Of a stretch of 64,000 bases of DNA, positions 47,693-56,338 are shown piece by piece. Source of the DNA: a bacterium (GTDB taxonomy: Bacteria; SZUA-79; Acidulodesulfobacterales; Acidulodesulfobacteraceae); NCBI GenBank assembly GCA_021789605.1, contig JAJYJI010000002.1:62001-126000 (forward strand), in the 5' to 3' direction. How positions within the stretch are numbered: position 1 is the stretch's first letter; the number at the start of each line of letters is the position of its first letter. The translations under genes and the position numbers were made by a program. The notes beneath the pieces are model-generated. The model worked only from the letters and a program-made list of their open reading frames with translations. It did no database searches and was not told the DNA's origin.

Positions 47693-49072
47693 TTATTTAA
47701 GCCATTCGTTTATTTTATATAAATAATGTTTTGAAAGCACTCCGGCGTTGAAATAAAAGTTTAAAATGCCGAGCGCGTATTCGTATTTTGCCTTAAGCAG
47801 GTTTATTTTCGCGTCGTAAAGCGCCTGAACCGCGTTAAGGACGTCGGTTTCCGTGGCTATGCCCGATTTAAAGCCGAGTTCGTTTCCCTTAAGGGAAACG
47901 CGGGCGGATTTAAGGGCAAGCTCAAGCATTTTAATTTTTACTATGGACCCCTTGACGTCCGCATAGGACTGCCTTATTTTCCTGCCGTTCCTGTTAAGCT
48001 GTTCGATGTATTTCTCCTGCGCGCGGGAGGCGAGGTTTGAAGCCTTAAATGTCTTTGCGTAGCCGTAACCGCCGTTAAAAATAGGAACGCTAAGCTGAAA
48101 TCCCACGTCGTAATATTTTAAGGGCGGGGTCTGGATATACTGCTGGGTGTTGGTGGCGGAATATCCGGCTACAAAGGTCAAAGACGGAAGATGGGCGGCT
48201 ATGTTTTTTCTTTCGCTTTCCTTGTAATAGTCGCGGTTATACCTGTAATATTCGAGCATGGGGTTGCGCTCGGCTCCTACTTTTACCCAGTATTTGACGT
48301 TAGACGGGCGCGGAACGTAAAGGGGAATGTGCCGCTTCAGCGGCTCTAAGTTTCTGCCGCTTGCGCCCGTTGCGTTTTTAAACTTGGCATACGCGTTTTC
48401 CAGTCCGTTTTTGGCGCCGACGAGATGCGACAGGACAGAGTAATATTTTGCGCGTGCTGCGTAAACGTCGGTAATAGTGCCCGCTCCCGCGCCGTAAAGT
48501 TTTTTGGCCTGCTCTAGTTCGCGGCGCACGGCTTTTTCTTGCGATTTTAAGGCTTTTATGTAATCCCTAGCCGACAGTACGCCTAAGTAAGCTTTGGCGA
48601 CCGAGATTATAAGGTTCTGCTTCTGCGACCTGAATCTTGCGTCTCCTATCGAAGCCCGCGTTTTATACTCCCCGTACATAAAAAATCTCCTGAAGCTTAT
48701 GATGGGCTGGGTCAGGTTAACGCCGTTGTTTCTGGCGTCGTAGCTGAGGTAATACGGCGGCGGATTTATAAAATCGTATCTTAAGTAGCTAAAGGAAGCG
48801 TTTATGCGCGGAAGCAAAACAGAAAGCCCTTCCCATGCGAGGTCGTCCGAGGCTTTTTTGCCGTAAAGGGACGCCCTGTAGGCATGGTTATGCTTTAAGG
48901 CGTCGTTATAAGCCTGAATGAGGCTTACGGACGGGAAATTGGATTTAAAGGAAACGGAAACTGCAGCGGCGGAAACGGCGGAACCTGCGGTAAAGGCGGC
49001 AAATATAAATATAAAAACGCCCGCTATAAAACCAAAACCTATAAAATTTGTTTTTAAACCGCTTTTAAGCAA
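47693..49072 (-). CDS. TolC-family outer-membrane channel
   Basis: 459 residues. N-terminal signal peptide-like stretch (IGFGFIAGVFIFIFAAFTAG, cleavage near Ala-Val-Ser-Ala). Two TolC repeats follow: PSVSLIQAYNDALKHNHAYR opening the first, the LxxAxxxL-type helices, and AARAKYYSVLSHL. LAKAYLGVLSARDY and GIATETDVLNAVQALYDAK are characteristic of the outer-membrane efflux family. It is the first gene of the T1SS operon and should form the trimeric exit channel. Confidence 0.92.
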   Translation of the reverse strand: MLKSGLKTNFIGFGFIAGVFIFIFAAFTAGSAVSAAAVSVSFKSNFPSVSLIQAYNDALKHNHAYRASLYGKKASDDLAWEGLSVLLPRINASFSYLRYDFINPPPYYLSYDARNNGVNLTQPIISFRRFFMYGEYKTRASIGDARFRSQKQNLIISVAKAYLGVLSARDYIKALKSQEKAVRRELEQAKKLYGAGAGTITDVYAARAKYYSVLSHLVGAKNGLENAYAKFKNATGASGRNLEPLKRHIPLYVPRPSNVKYWVKVGAERNPMLEYYRYNRDYYKESERKNIAAHLPSLTFVAGYSATNTQQYIQTPPLKYYDVGFQLSVPIFNGGYGYAKTFKASNLASRAQEKYIEQLNRNGRKIRQSYADVKGSIVKIKMLELALKSARVSLKGNELGFKSGIATETDVLNAVQALYDAKINLLKAKYEYALGILNFYFNAGVLSKHYLYKINEWLK

Positions 49073-49209
49073 AACGCCCTATTCCTCCCTCTCTTTTGCC
49101 ACTTATCTAAATTTTTTATATTTTTGATTTTTTATAATAATATATTGAACTGTACATTGCAAGATTTTTTTTATTTTTACATATAATAATGTATAATGGA
49201 ATATTAAAA

Positions 49210-50466
49210 ATGAACATATTAATCGACGCCGCAACGCTATATCAAAAAGACTGCGGCTCTAAAACATATACTTATAATATCCTTAAAGAACTGCTGGCTC
49301 TGACGTCGTCCGAACCTGCACCGTCGATAGACGTCTGCGGCGTAAGCGGCAAAATTATAAACCTGACGGGCGTTTCCATGCTCGACGAAATCGCCTATAA
49401 AAAAAACGGCGGCGGGCTTGCGGCAAAATTAAAAAAATCCATTCCGCAGGATTCTTTTTTTTATCCGTACGCCAAATCTTTTTACAGGAATATAAAAAAA
49501 AGCATTAATAAAATAAATATTTACTTCGTAAACAAAAAAGGCAAAGCCTACGATGTTTTTTTTACCCCTTACCAGATGGAAATAAACGCAAATATCGCAA
49601 AACGCAAATTTATTACCATACACGACATATATGCTTTAACCAGCCCCGAAAATTATCTGACGAAAAGCTATACGCTGTCCTTTAAAAAATACCTCGAAAA
49701 ATATCTCGGTTTTTTCGACGCAGTACTGACTGTTTCGGAGTTCGCCAAAAACGAGATAGCCGGATACCTTAATTATCCGAAAGAAAAAATATTCGTCGTC
49801 CGCGGCGCGTTCGACAAGAAAAACTATAGGAAACTTAAAACGGAAGACGATTATTCGTCCGCCGAAGCGTTTAAAAAAAAGTACGGATTAAAAAAACCTT
49901 ACCTGCTTTACGTCGGAGTTTTAGAGCCGAGAAAAAATATAGCCAATCTTCTTAAGGCTTTTAAGGAACTGACGGGAGGGGTGCGCGAAGGCGGTGGGAG
50001 CGAAAGAGGTGCCGGAAATTATCGCGGACGCTTCGATTTAGACTTGGTACTGGTTTCCGGCTCGTCGGCGCTGGCGGCGGAAACGTTTAAGCTTGCGGAA
50101 GAATTAAGTCCCCGCGTTAAAATATTTAAAGGCGTAGGCAACGAAGATTTGAATTTCTTTTATAACTACGCCGATTTGTTTGTCTTTCCCTCCCTGTACG
50201 AAGGGTTCGGAATACCGCCTTTAGAGGCGTTTGCCTGCGGAACTCCGGTTGCCGCGTCCAACGCAACCGCCATACCGGAAATATGCGGAAACGGCGCTTA
50301 CTATTTCGACCCGCACTCGGTAGAAAGTATAAAAAATGCCGTATCGGAGGTTTTAAGCTCGCCGTCTATAAAATCCGGCTTAATTGAAAACGGCTTTAAG
50401 ACAGCCGAAACTTATTCCTTTAGGAATTCGGCGGTTGAGATGCTAAACATATTTAAAAATTTTTAG
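49210..50466 (+). CDS. Glycosyltransferase family 4
   Basis: About 418 residues from the ATG at 49210 (MNILIDAATLYQKDCGSKTY). An upstream in-frame ATG at 49189 overlaps a TATAATG-type -10 sequence, so the later start is preferred. GT4 features: PYQMEINANIAKRKFITIHD, GVLEPRKNIANLLKAF in the donor domain, and E-x7-E in YEGFGIPPLEAFACGTPVAA. Likely adds sugar in surface glycan or glycoprotein synthesis. It converges on the GT9 gene with a 14-bp overlap and stands alone on plus. Confidence 0.88.
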   Translation: MNILIDAATLYQKDCGSKTYTYNILKELLALTSSEPAPSIDVCGVSGKIINLTGVSMLDEIAYKKNGGGLAAKLKKSIPQDSFFYPYAKSFYRNIKKSINKINIYFVNKKGKAYDVFFTPYQMEINANIAKRKFITIHDIYALTSPENYLTKSYTLSFKKYLEKYLGFFDAVLTVSEFAKNEIAGYLNYPKEKIFVVRGAFDKKNYRKLKTEDDYSSAEAFKKKYGLKKPYLLYVGVLEPRKNIANLLKAFKELTGGVREGGGSERGAGNYRGRFDLDLVLVSGSSALAAETFKLAEELSPRVKIFKGVGNEDLNFFYNYADLFVFPSLYEGFGIPPLEAFACGTPVAASNATAIPEICGNGAYYFDPHSVESIKNAVSEVLSSPSIKSGLIENGFKTAETYSFRNSAVEMLNIFKNF

Positions 50467-51661
50467 CGACGACGCTTATATCTTCCATGACCGCGTCTAT
50501 GTTTATGGCTTCCATACATTTTAAACCGGCGCACGGGCTTATTCTGTAAAACGAACATGGCGAACAGGCGGTATCAGCCGACGTCGAGTAAAAGCCAATA
50601 TTATTAAAAGGCAGGGAGTTTTTCGGGTCTGAGTAACCGAAAAGGCAGTAAGTGTTTGGGTTAACCAAAGACGATAAGTGCATAAGCCCCGAATCTATAC
50701 ATATGTTTAAAAAAGAATTTTTCAGCGCAAACATAGCCTCTTCGATGTTTTTTGTTTTTTCTATTTTCAAGAATGGGGCGCGGTTTCCGCTTGCGTTTTC
50801 ATATCCGCTTGCGTTTTCGGCGGCTTTTTTTATTTCTTCGAGATAACCGTAGTCGTCGGGGCCTCCTAAAAGGCTTATGCCTATATCCCCGAATTTTTCA
50901 TTAAGCATTTTTATCAGCTTTACGGAATTGGCAATGGGCAGTTTTCTGTGCATAAGCCCTCCGGCGTTGCTGGAAAGGACGAGGACCGCGTTTTTTGCGG
51001 CGGGAAGGGGTGCGATAACGGAGGCGGAAACGCCCTCTGCCTCCTCCGCCTTAAATGCTTCCGGCAACTCGAGGGTAAATTTTTTAACGCGCGGTATGTC
51101 GAAAATCTTAAACAGTTTCAAGTAATTTTCAAATATGTGGATGTCCCCGCTTAAATCTTCTATCGCATCGTATAAGGCTTTTTTAATTTTCAGGGTGCCG
51201 AAACCGGCAATATAGGATTTGGAAGTTTTTATAAAAGCAAGCATCAGGGGAACGTTAACGGGCATTCCGGTCGCGTCGGCGATAAAATCGTAACCGATCC
51301 CGTTAAGGTATTTTATCGTTTTATAATAATCTAATATATTAAGCGGATTTATGCTTATGATGCCGAAACCGTCCAGTGGGCATAAAATTTTGAAAACCGG
51401 AACTTTGCCGGTAGTCAGGATATCAATTTTTATATCTGGATAAGCCGCTTTTAGCCTGCCCGCAATTTCAGCGAGATAGACCGCGTCGCCCATTCCTTCC
51501 AGTTTTATAATTAGGATTTTTTTGATTGAGCCGGGGTCGGGAACAGGACGCGCATAAGGCAGCCGTCCGCGTACCGATTTGATGCAAAACGCAACAGCCT
51601 TAATAAAAAATACGTTATCTACCAGCTTAACGGCGATTTCGTTAATTTTTTTATTGTTCAA
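50453..51661 (-). CDS. GT9 (heptosyltransferase-like) glycosyltransferase
   Basis: 402 residues. KILIIKLEGMGDAVYLAEIA at the N-domain and CIDSGLMHLSSLVNPNTYCLFG at the donor site (Ser-Gly-x-x-His) are GT9 hallmarks. The C-terminus has CSPCSFYRISPCAGLKCMEA, Cys-rich as in many heptosyltransferase relatives. It probably adds a sugar to LPS core or another glycan; the exact donor cannot be told. It lies 20 bp after ilvE's upstream end, on the same strand. Confidence 0.85.
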   Translation of the reverse strand: MNNKKINEIAVKLVDNVFFIKAVAFCIKSVRGRLPYARPVPDPGSIKKILIIKLEGMGDAVYLAEIAGRLKAAYPDIKIDILTTGKVPVFKILCPLDGFGIISINPLNILDYYKTIKYLNGIGYDFIADATGMPVNVPLMLAFIKTSKSYIAGFGTLKIKKALYDAIEDLSGDIHIFENYLKLFKIFDIPRVKKFTLELPEAFKAEEAEGVSASVIAPLPAAKNAVLVLSSNAGGLMHRKLPIANSVKLIKMLNEKFGDIGISLLGGPDDYGYLEEIKKAAENASGYENASGNRAPFLKIEKTKNIEEAMFALKNSFLNICIDSGLMHLSSLVNPNTYCLFGYSDPKNSLPFNNIGFYSTSADTACSPCSFYRISPCAGLKCMEAINIDAVMEDISVVAKNF

Positions 51662-51680
51662 TGTTTAATGCTTTATCTGA

Positions 51681-52673
51681 TTAATCGGCGTAGGTCAGCC
51701 ATTTTTTATATTTCCTGCCGGCGTTGCCGCCTTTGGCTATGTCGAAAAAGAGGCTTTGAAGCTCAAGGGCAACCTTTCCGGCTTTTCCTGCGCCTATTTT
51801 CCTGTCGTCTATTTCGCGCACCGGCGTAACTTCGGCGGCGGTTCCGGTCAGGAAAACCTCGTCGGCTATGTAAAGCTGGTCGCGGGTAATCCTTTCTTCC
51901 CTGATTTTTAAGCCCATCTCTTTTTCCATTACTTCTATTACGCTGTTTCTGGTAATGCCCGGAAGGACTGAAGAAAGCGGCGGCGTTTTAATAAATCCGC
52001 CCGAATAAACAAAGATGTTTTCCCCGCTGGCTTCGCATACGAAACCGGACGTATCGAGCATTATCGCTTCGTCGTAGCCGCCATTTACGGCTTCCTTCTT
52101 TGCGAGAATCGAATTTATATACTGCCCCGTGGATTTAGACATTCCCATAAAGGTATTCACGTGGAATCTGGCGTAGGAGGATACTTTTGCCCTGATGCCG
52201 TTTTTAAGGGCTTCTTCGCCGAGATAGGCGCCCCAGTACCAAGCGGTAACCGCTACCCTCGTGTCGTAATTTTTTAAGAATATGCCGAGTCCACCTCCGT
52301 CGCCGATGAAGACTATGGGTCTTATGTAACATTCTTTAAATTTATTTATTTTAACCGTTTGTATTATAGCATCCTTAATATCTTTCTTTTCGTATGGAAT
52401 CGGAATCTGAAGGATATGGCAGGAGCTGAAAAGCCTGTCGATATGTTCGTCCAGCCTGAAAATAGCGGGGACGCCTTTTTGGGTTTCGTAGCACCTTATG
52501 CCCTCGAAAGCCCCAAGACCATAATGCAAAGAATGGCTGTTGACGGAAACGGAGGCGTCCTTATAATCTACGAACCTGCCGTCCATCCAAACCTTAGTGC
52601 CTTCAAACGGACTGGGAACCGCGCCGGAAGAACCGGAGTTTTTACCGACCATGCCTTTTGCCTTGCCTTTCAT
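51681..52673 (-). CDS. ilvE: Branched-chain amino acid aminotransferase
   Basis: PLP enzyme for the last step of Val, Leu and Ile synthesis. 330 residues. Class IV aminotransferase motifs are WMDGRFVDYKDASV, LHYGLGAFEGIRCYE, the PLP-lysine segment MSKSTGQYINSILAKKEA and EASGENIFVYSG, then VLPGITRNSVIEVMEKEMG and DEVFLTGTAAEVTPVREID. The first ~22 residues (Gly/Ser/Lys-rich) extend past the family start and might be trimmed by a later start. Gap to gatB 78 bp. Confidence 0.93.
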   Translation of the reverse strand: MKGKAKGMVGKNSGSSGAVPSPFEGTKVWMDGRFVDYKDASVSVNSHSLHYGLGAFEGIRCYETQKGVPAIFRLDEHIDRLFSSCHILQIPIPYEKKDIKDAIIQTVKINKFKECYIRPIVFIGDGGGLGIFLKNYDTRVAVTAWYWGAYLGEEALKNGIRAKVSSYARFHVNTFMGMSKSTGQYINSILAKKEAVNGGYDEAIMLDTSGFVCEASGENIFVYSGGFIKTPPLSSVLPGITRNSVIEVMEKEMGLKIREERITRDQLYIADEVFLTGTAAEVTPVREIDDRKIGAGKAGKVALELQSLFFDIAKGGNAGRKYKKWLTYAD

Positions 52674-52751
52674 AATTTTCTCTCTTTTATTTTAACTTTA
52701 TTAATTTAATGTTTTATATTATCATTTGCCCGATATATACGCAATATATTT

Positions 52752-54251
52752 TTAAGCCTTTTTTTCGTCTATAAGTTTTTTTAATATTTCGTTGACTTTT
52801 TTAGGATTAGCCTTTCCTTTAGTCTTTTTCATAACTTCGCCTACGAAAAAACCAAAGAGCTTGTCTTTGCCGGACAATAAGTCCAAGAGTTCTTTCGGGT
52901 TTTCTTCAAGCACCTGCTTTATCGCCTCTTCTATGCCCTTGTCGTCCGAAACCTGCGCGAGGTTTTTGTCTTTAATTATTTCGGAGGCTTTCTTGCCGGA
53001 AGAAAGCATTTCCGCAAGAACGGCTTTTCCGGTATTTCGGTTTATAGCGCCGGATTCCACGGCGCATATAAGCTCCAGAAAACCCGCGGGGGCAAGAAGC
53101 TCACTGCTTTCGCCTTCCCTTTCCTTTAATTCGGAAAGGAGTTCGTTTATTACCCAGTTCGCCAATTTTTTAATTTCGGGGTGCGCGCCTGCGCCGCATC
53201 CCGCCGATTCGTTTGCCGCTATTAAGCCCTCAAAATACGACGCTATGTCCTTGTCCTGCGTCAATACTTCCGCGTCGTATTCGCCGAGTTTATATTCCGA
53301 AACATATCTGCGTCTTTTTGCTTCGGGAAGTTCGATTATAGAATTTTTAATTTCTGCAATAAATTCTTCGGAGAGAATCAGGGGCGGTAAATCCGGTTCT
53401 TCGAAATATCTGTAGTCGTGGGCTTCTTCCTTGCCTCTCATGGACCTCGTAACGTTTTCTTTTGAATCGTAGAGCCTTGTTTCCTGAACGACTTTTCCGC
53501 CGCTTAAAACTAAGTCAATCTGCCTTTCTATTTCGTATTCTATGGCTTTTTCGACGAACTTGAAGGAATTTACGTTTTTAACTTCCGCCCTTGTTCCGAG
53601 TTTCGTATCGCCTTTGCGCCTTACCGAAACGTTTGCGTCGCACCTGAAACTGCCCTCTTCCATATTCCCGTCGGAAACTCCCAGATAGACAAGGATTTCC
53701 CTCAGCGCTTTCAGGTATGAAACGGCTTCGGCGGCGGAGCTTATGTCCGGCTCGGAAACTATTTCCACTAAGGGCGTTCCCGCCCTGTTTAAATCAACGT
53801 ACGAACGGTTTCCGATATGAATTAATTTTCCCGCGTCCTCCTCTATGTGGAGCCTGTTTATCCTTATTTTTTTTTCATTGCCGCCTTCCGTCGCCGCTTC
53901 CGCTTGCGCCCCGGTCTTAATCGCCAGGTATCCGCCGGAAGAAACGGGGTCTAAATATTGCGATATCTGGTAGCCTTTAGGCAGGTCGGGGTAAAAATAG
54001 TTTTTGCGCGCGAAAAAGCTTTTCCTGTTTACATTCAGGTTTAGAGCAAGAGCCGCTTTTACCGCAAGCTTTACCCCCTCGAAATTAATTACGGGAAGCG
54101 CGCCGGGCAGTGCGAGGCAGACGGGGCATACGGCGGAGTTAGGCTCCAGTCCGAAAACGTTTGCGCACGAACAGAACATCTTAGTCTTAGTTAAAAGCTG
54201 GGAGTGGACTTCAAGCCCTATTACCGCCTCGAACGAATCGTTATTATTCAT
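52752..54251 (-). CDS. gatB: Asp/Glu-tRNA amidotransferase subunit B
   Basis: Subunit of GatCAB, which converts Glu-tRNA(Gln) and/or Asp-tRNA(Asn) to the amidated forms. 499 residues: VIGLEVHSQLLTKTKMFCSC, zinc-type Cys positions CSC...CPVC, FYPDLPKGYQISQYLDP, EGSFRCDANVSVR, and a C-terminal YqeY-like tail ending KANPKKVNEILKKLIDEKK. Encoded with gatC and gatA in order C-A-B on this strand. Confidence 0.97.
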   Translation of the reverse strand: MNNNDSFEAVIGLEVHSQLLTKTKMFCSCANVFGLEPNSAVCPVCLALPGALPVINFEGVKLAVKAALALNLNVNRKSFFARKNYFYPDLPKGYQISQYLDPVSSGGYLAIKTGAQAEAATEGGNEKKIRINRLHIEEDAGKLIHIGNRSYVDLNRAGTPLVEIVSEPDISSAAEAVSYLKALREILVYLGVSDGNMEEGSFRCDANVSVRRKGDTKLGTRAEVKNVNSFKFVEKAIEYEIERQIDLVLSGGKVVQETRLYDSKENVTRSMRGKEEAHDYRYFEEPDLPPLILSEEFIAEIKNSIIELPEAKRRRYVSEYKLGEYDAEVLTQDKDIASYFEGLIAANESAGCGAGAHPEIKKLANWVINELLSELKEREGESSELLAPAGFLELICAVESGAINRNTGKAVLAEMLSSGKKASEIIKDKNLAQVSDDKGIEEAIKQVLEENPKELLDLLSGKDKLFGFFVGEVMKKTKGKANPKKVNEILKKLIDEKKA

Positions 54252-54358
54252 ATTTTATCCTCGTTTAATCATCGTTTACAACTCAATATTATACCCTATA
54301 TTATATTCTTAATTTTCCGATACAATTTGGATTTGTAGGTTAAAAACTTGCGCTAAAC

Positions 54359-55888
54359 TCAGTGTCCGGCATTTTCCCTGAATTTTACTTCGTCTTCTAA
54401 AGCCTTTGCAAACGACAGCATTTTGTCCTCCGCCGCCCACGGGGCGATAACCTGAAGCCCGACTGGAAGGACCCCGCCGTCTTTAGTCGGATTTTTAACC
54501 GTGCCGACGGGCATGCTTAAACCCGGCAGATAGGCAAGGTTGACGGAAATAGTATAAATATCCGACAAATACATGCTTAACGGGTCTTTCGTTTTTTCGC
54601 CTATTAAAAACGCGGGGGTAGGCGAAGTAGGTCCTATTATAATATCTGCTTTTCCGAATGCGTCCTTATAATCCTTTATTATAAGCTTCCTGACGAGAGA
54701 GGCTTTTTTGTAATAAGCGTCGTAATAGCCCGCGGACAGCGCGAATGTGCCGAGAATTATGCGCCTTTTGACCTCGTTTCCGAACCCGGTTTCCCTCGAT
54801 TTCCTGTAAAGGTCGTCTAAACTCTGGATTCCTTTTTCATCCTTATGCCTGTAACCGTATCTTATCCCGTCGTATCTTTCGAGGTTTGAGCTTGCCTCGC
54901 TGGTAGCGGTAATATAGTAGGCGGCTACAGAATATTTGGTGTTGGGAAGCGAAACTTCCGTTATAACCGCGCCCATATCTTTCAACAGATTTTTAACTTC
55001 GGTTATTTTGGCGTTGATTTCAGGGTCTAATCCGTCCGAAAAAAATTCTGACGGCAGTCCGACCCTTAAGCCCTTAATTAACGATTTGTCCGCCTTCTTA
55101 ACTATTCCGGCATAGTCTTTTATCTTAAACCTTCTGGTCGTCTGGTCTTTTTCGTCGAACCCCGCAACTGCGTTAAGCATAATCGCGGCGTCGGTTACGT
55201 CTTTGGCAAGAACGCCTGCCTGGTCTAAAGACGAGCTGAAAGCTATGATGCCGTATCTGGAGATTAAGCCGTACGTGGGTTTAAGCCCTACTACGCCGCA
55301 GAGGGCGGCTGGCTGCCTTACCGAGCCTCCGGTATCGGTGCCGAAAGAACCGGCGCACATATCGGCGGCGACGGAAGCGGCGGAGCCTCCGCTGGAACCT
55401 CCGGGTACCCTGTCTAAATCGTAAGGGTTTTTAGTCGTCTTATAGGCACTGTTTTCCGTGGAAGAACCCATCGCAAATTCGTCTAAGTTAACTTTTCCCA
55501 AAAAAACGTAATTATTTTCCTTAAGCCTTTTTACAACGGTCGAATCGTAAGGGCTAATAAAATTGTCTAATATTTTCGACGCGCAAGTGGTTTTTTTGCC
55601 TTTTATCAAAAAAATATCCTTAATGGAAAGAGGGATGCCGGTAAGGGCCGGGAAACCTGCGCCGCCAGAAACGCCTCCGCCTGCAGCCGCCGCCGAAGCG
55701 ATTATCTTATCCGCCTCCTCAGCGTTTTTGTAAGCCTCGTCGAAATCGGTATAAAGGTAAGCCGATATCTCAGGGTCAAGTTCTTTTATCCTTTTAATGT
55801 AAGAATTAAGGATATCGACGCTTTTAATTTCCCTTTTTGACAGCAAACCCGAAAGTTCGCCTATGGTCAGCTTATATAAGTCAGTCAT
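54359..55888 (-). CDS. gatA: Asp/Glu-tRNA amidotransferase subunit A
   Basis: Amidase subunit that releases ammonia from Gln. 509 residues. The catalytic Ser-cisSer-Lys triad is visible: Lys in PLSIKDIFLIKG, and the serines in PGGSSGGSAASVAADM and GTDTGGSVRQPAAL. The C-terminus has the amidase YLPGLSMPVG string. A 47-bp gap follows gatC. A Gly/Ala insert near residues 67-77 (AAAAGGGVSGG) is local and harmless-looking. Confidence 0.97.
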   Translation of the reverse strand: MTDLYKLTIGELSGLLSKREIKSVDILNSYIKRIKELDPEISAYLYTDFDEAYKNAEEADKIIASAAAAGGGVSGGAGFPALTGIPLSIKDIFLIKGKKTTCASKILDNFISPYDSTVVKRLKENNYVFLGKVNLDEFAMGSSTENSAYKTTKNPYDLDRVPGGSSGGSAASVAADMCAGSFGTDTGGSVRQPAALCGVVGLKPTYGLISRYGIIAFSSSLDQAGVLAKDVTDAAIMLNAVAGFDEKDQTTRRFKIKDYAGIVKKADKSLIKGLRVGLPSEFFSDGLDPEINAKITEVKNLLKDMGAVITEVSLPNTKYSVAAYYITATSEASSNLERYDGIRYGYRHKDEKGIQSLDDLYRKSRETGFGNEVKRRIILGTFALSAGYYDAYYKKASLVRKLIIKDYKDAFGKADIIIGPTSPTPAFLIGEKTKDPLSMYLSDIYTISVNLAYLPGLSMPVGTVKNPTKDGGVLPVGLQVIAPWAAEDKMLSFAKALEDEVKFRENAGH

Positions 55889-55935
55889 GATTGATATTCT
55901 TCTCCTTTTTTGCCTGTGGTATTTTATATGGGATT

Positions 55936-56325
55936 TTACTCTATAACCTGCGGAACTAAGAAAAAACCGGTTTCCGAACCGGCGGCTTGGGTCTCGAAAT
56001 CAGGCGCGTTGTTTTTTACTATACCGAAATCGTAGCTTTCGTCGGTCTTACATTCGTCGATTCGGCAGTCTTTGTAAAACTTTTCGCTTAAGCCTTCAAA
56101 TCCCGCCAGGCTGTCGTATTCAAGTTCGATGGAGGCTTCAGCCGTTTCTACCGCAGAAACGTCCGCCTCCCCTATCATGTCTATATATCCGATTATCTTT
56201 TCTAATTCCGCGCCGAAATGCCCGAGGTCTTCGGGGCTTAAATCCAGTTTTGCGAGCTTCATGACGTAGTTTACGTCGATTAAATTTTCTTTACGGTTTG
56301 TATTTTCGTTACTTTCCTTTTCCAT
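55936..56325 (-). CDS. gatC: Asp/Glu-tRNA amidotransferase subunit C
   Basis: Small scaffold subunit that joins GatA and GatB. 129 residues, a little long because of an N-terminal ~16-residue polar extension. Core is VNYVMKLAKLDLSPEDLGHF and ELEKIIGYIDMIGEADVSAV, with the conserved C-terminal FETQAAGSETGFFLVPQVIE-type end. 13 bp after the helicase gene on the same strand. Confidence 0.92.
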   Translation of the reverse strand: MEKESNENTNRKENLIDVNYVMKLAKLDLSPEDLGHFGAELEKIIGYIDMIGEADVSAVETAEASIELEYDSLAGFEGLSEKFYKDCRIDECKTDESYDFGIVKNNAPDFETQAAGSETGFFLVPQVIE

Positions 56326-56338
56326 GTCCGGCTCCGTT

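Noticed and set aside
52792-53415. Long open frame antisense to gatB
   Set aside because: Ser/Leu/Phe-rich shadow of gatB with no ribosome site or family pattern.
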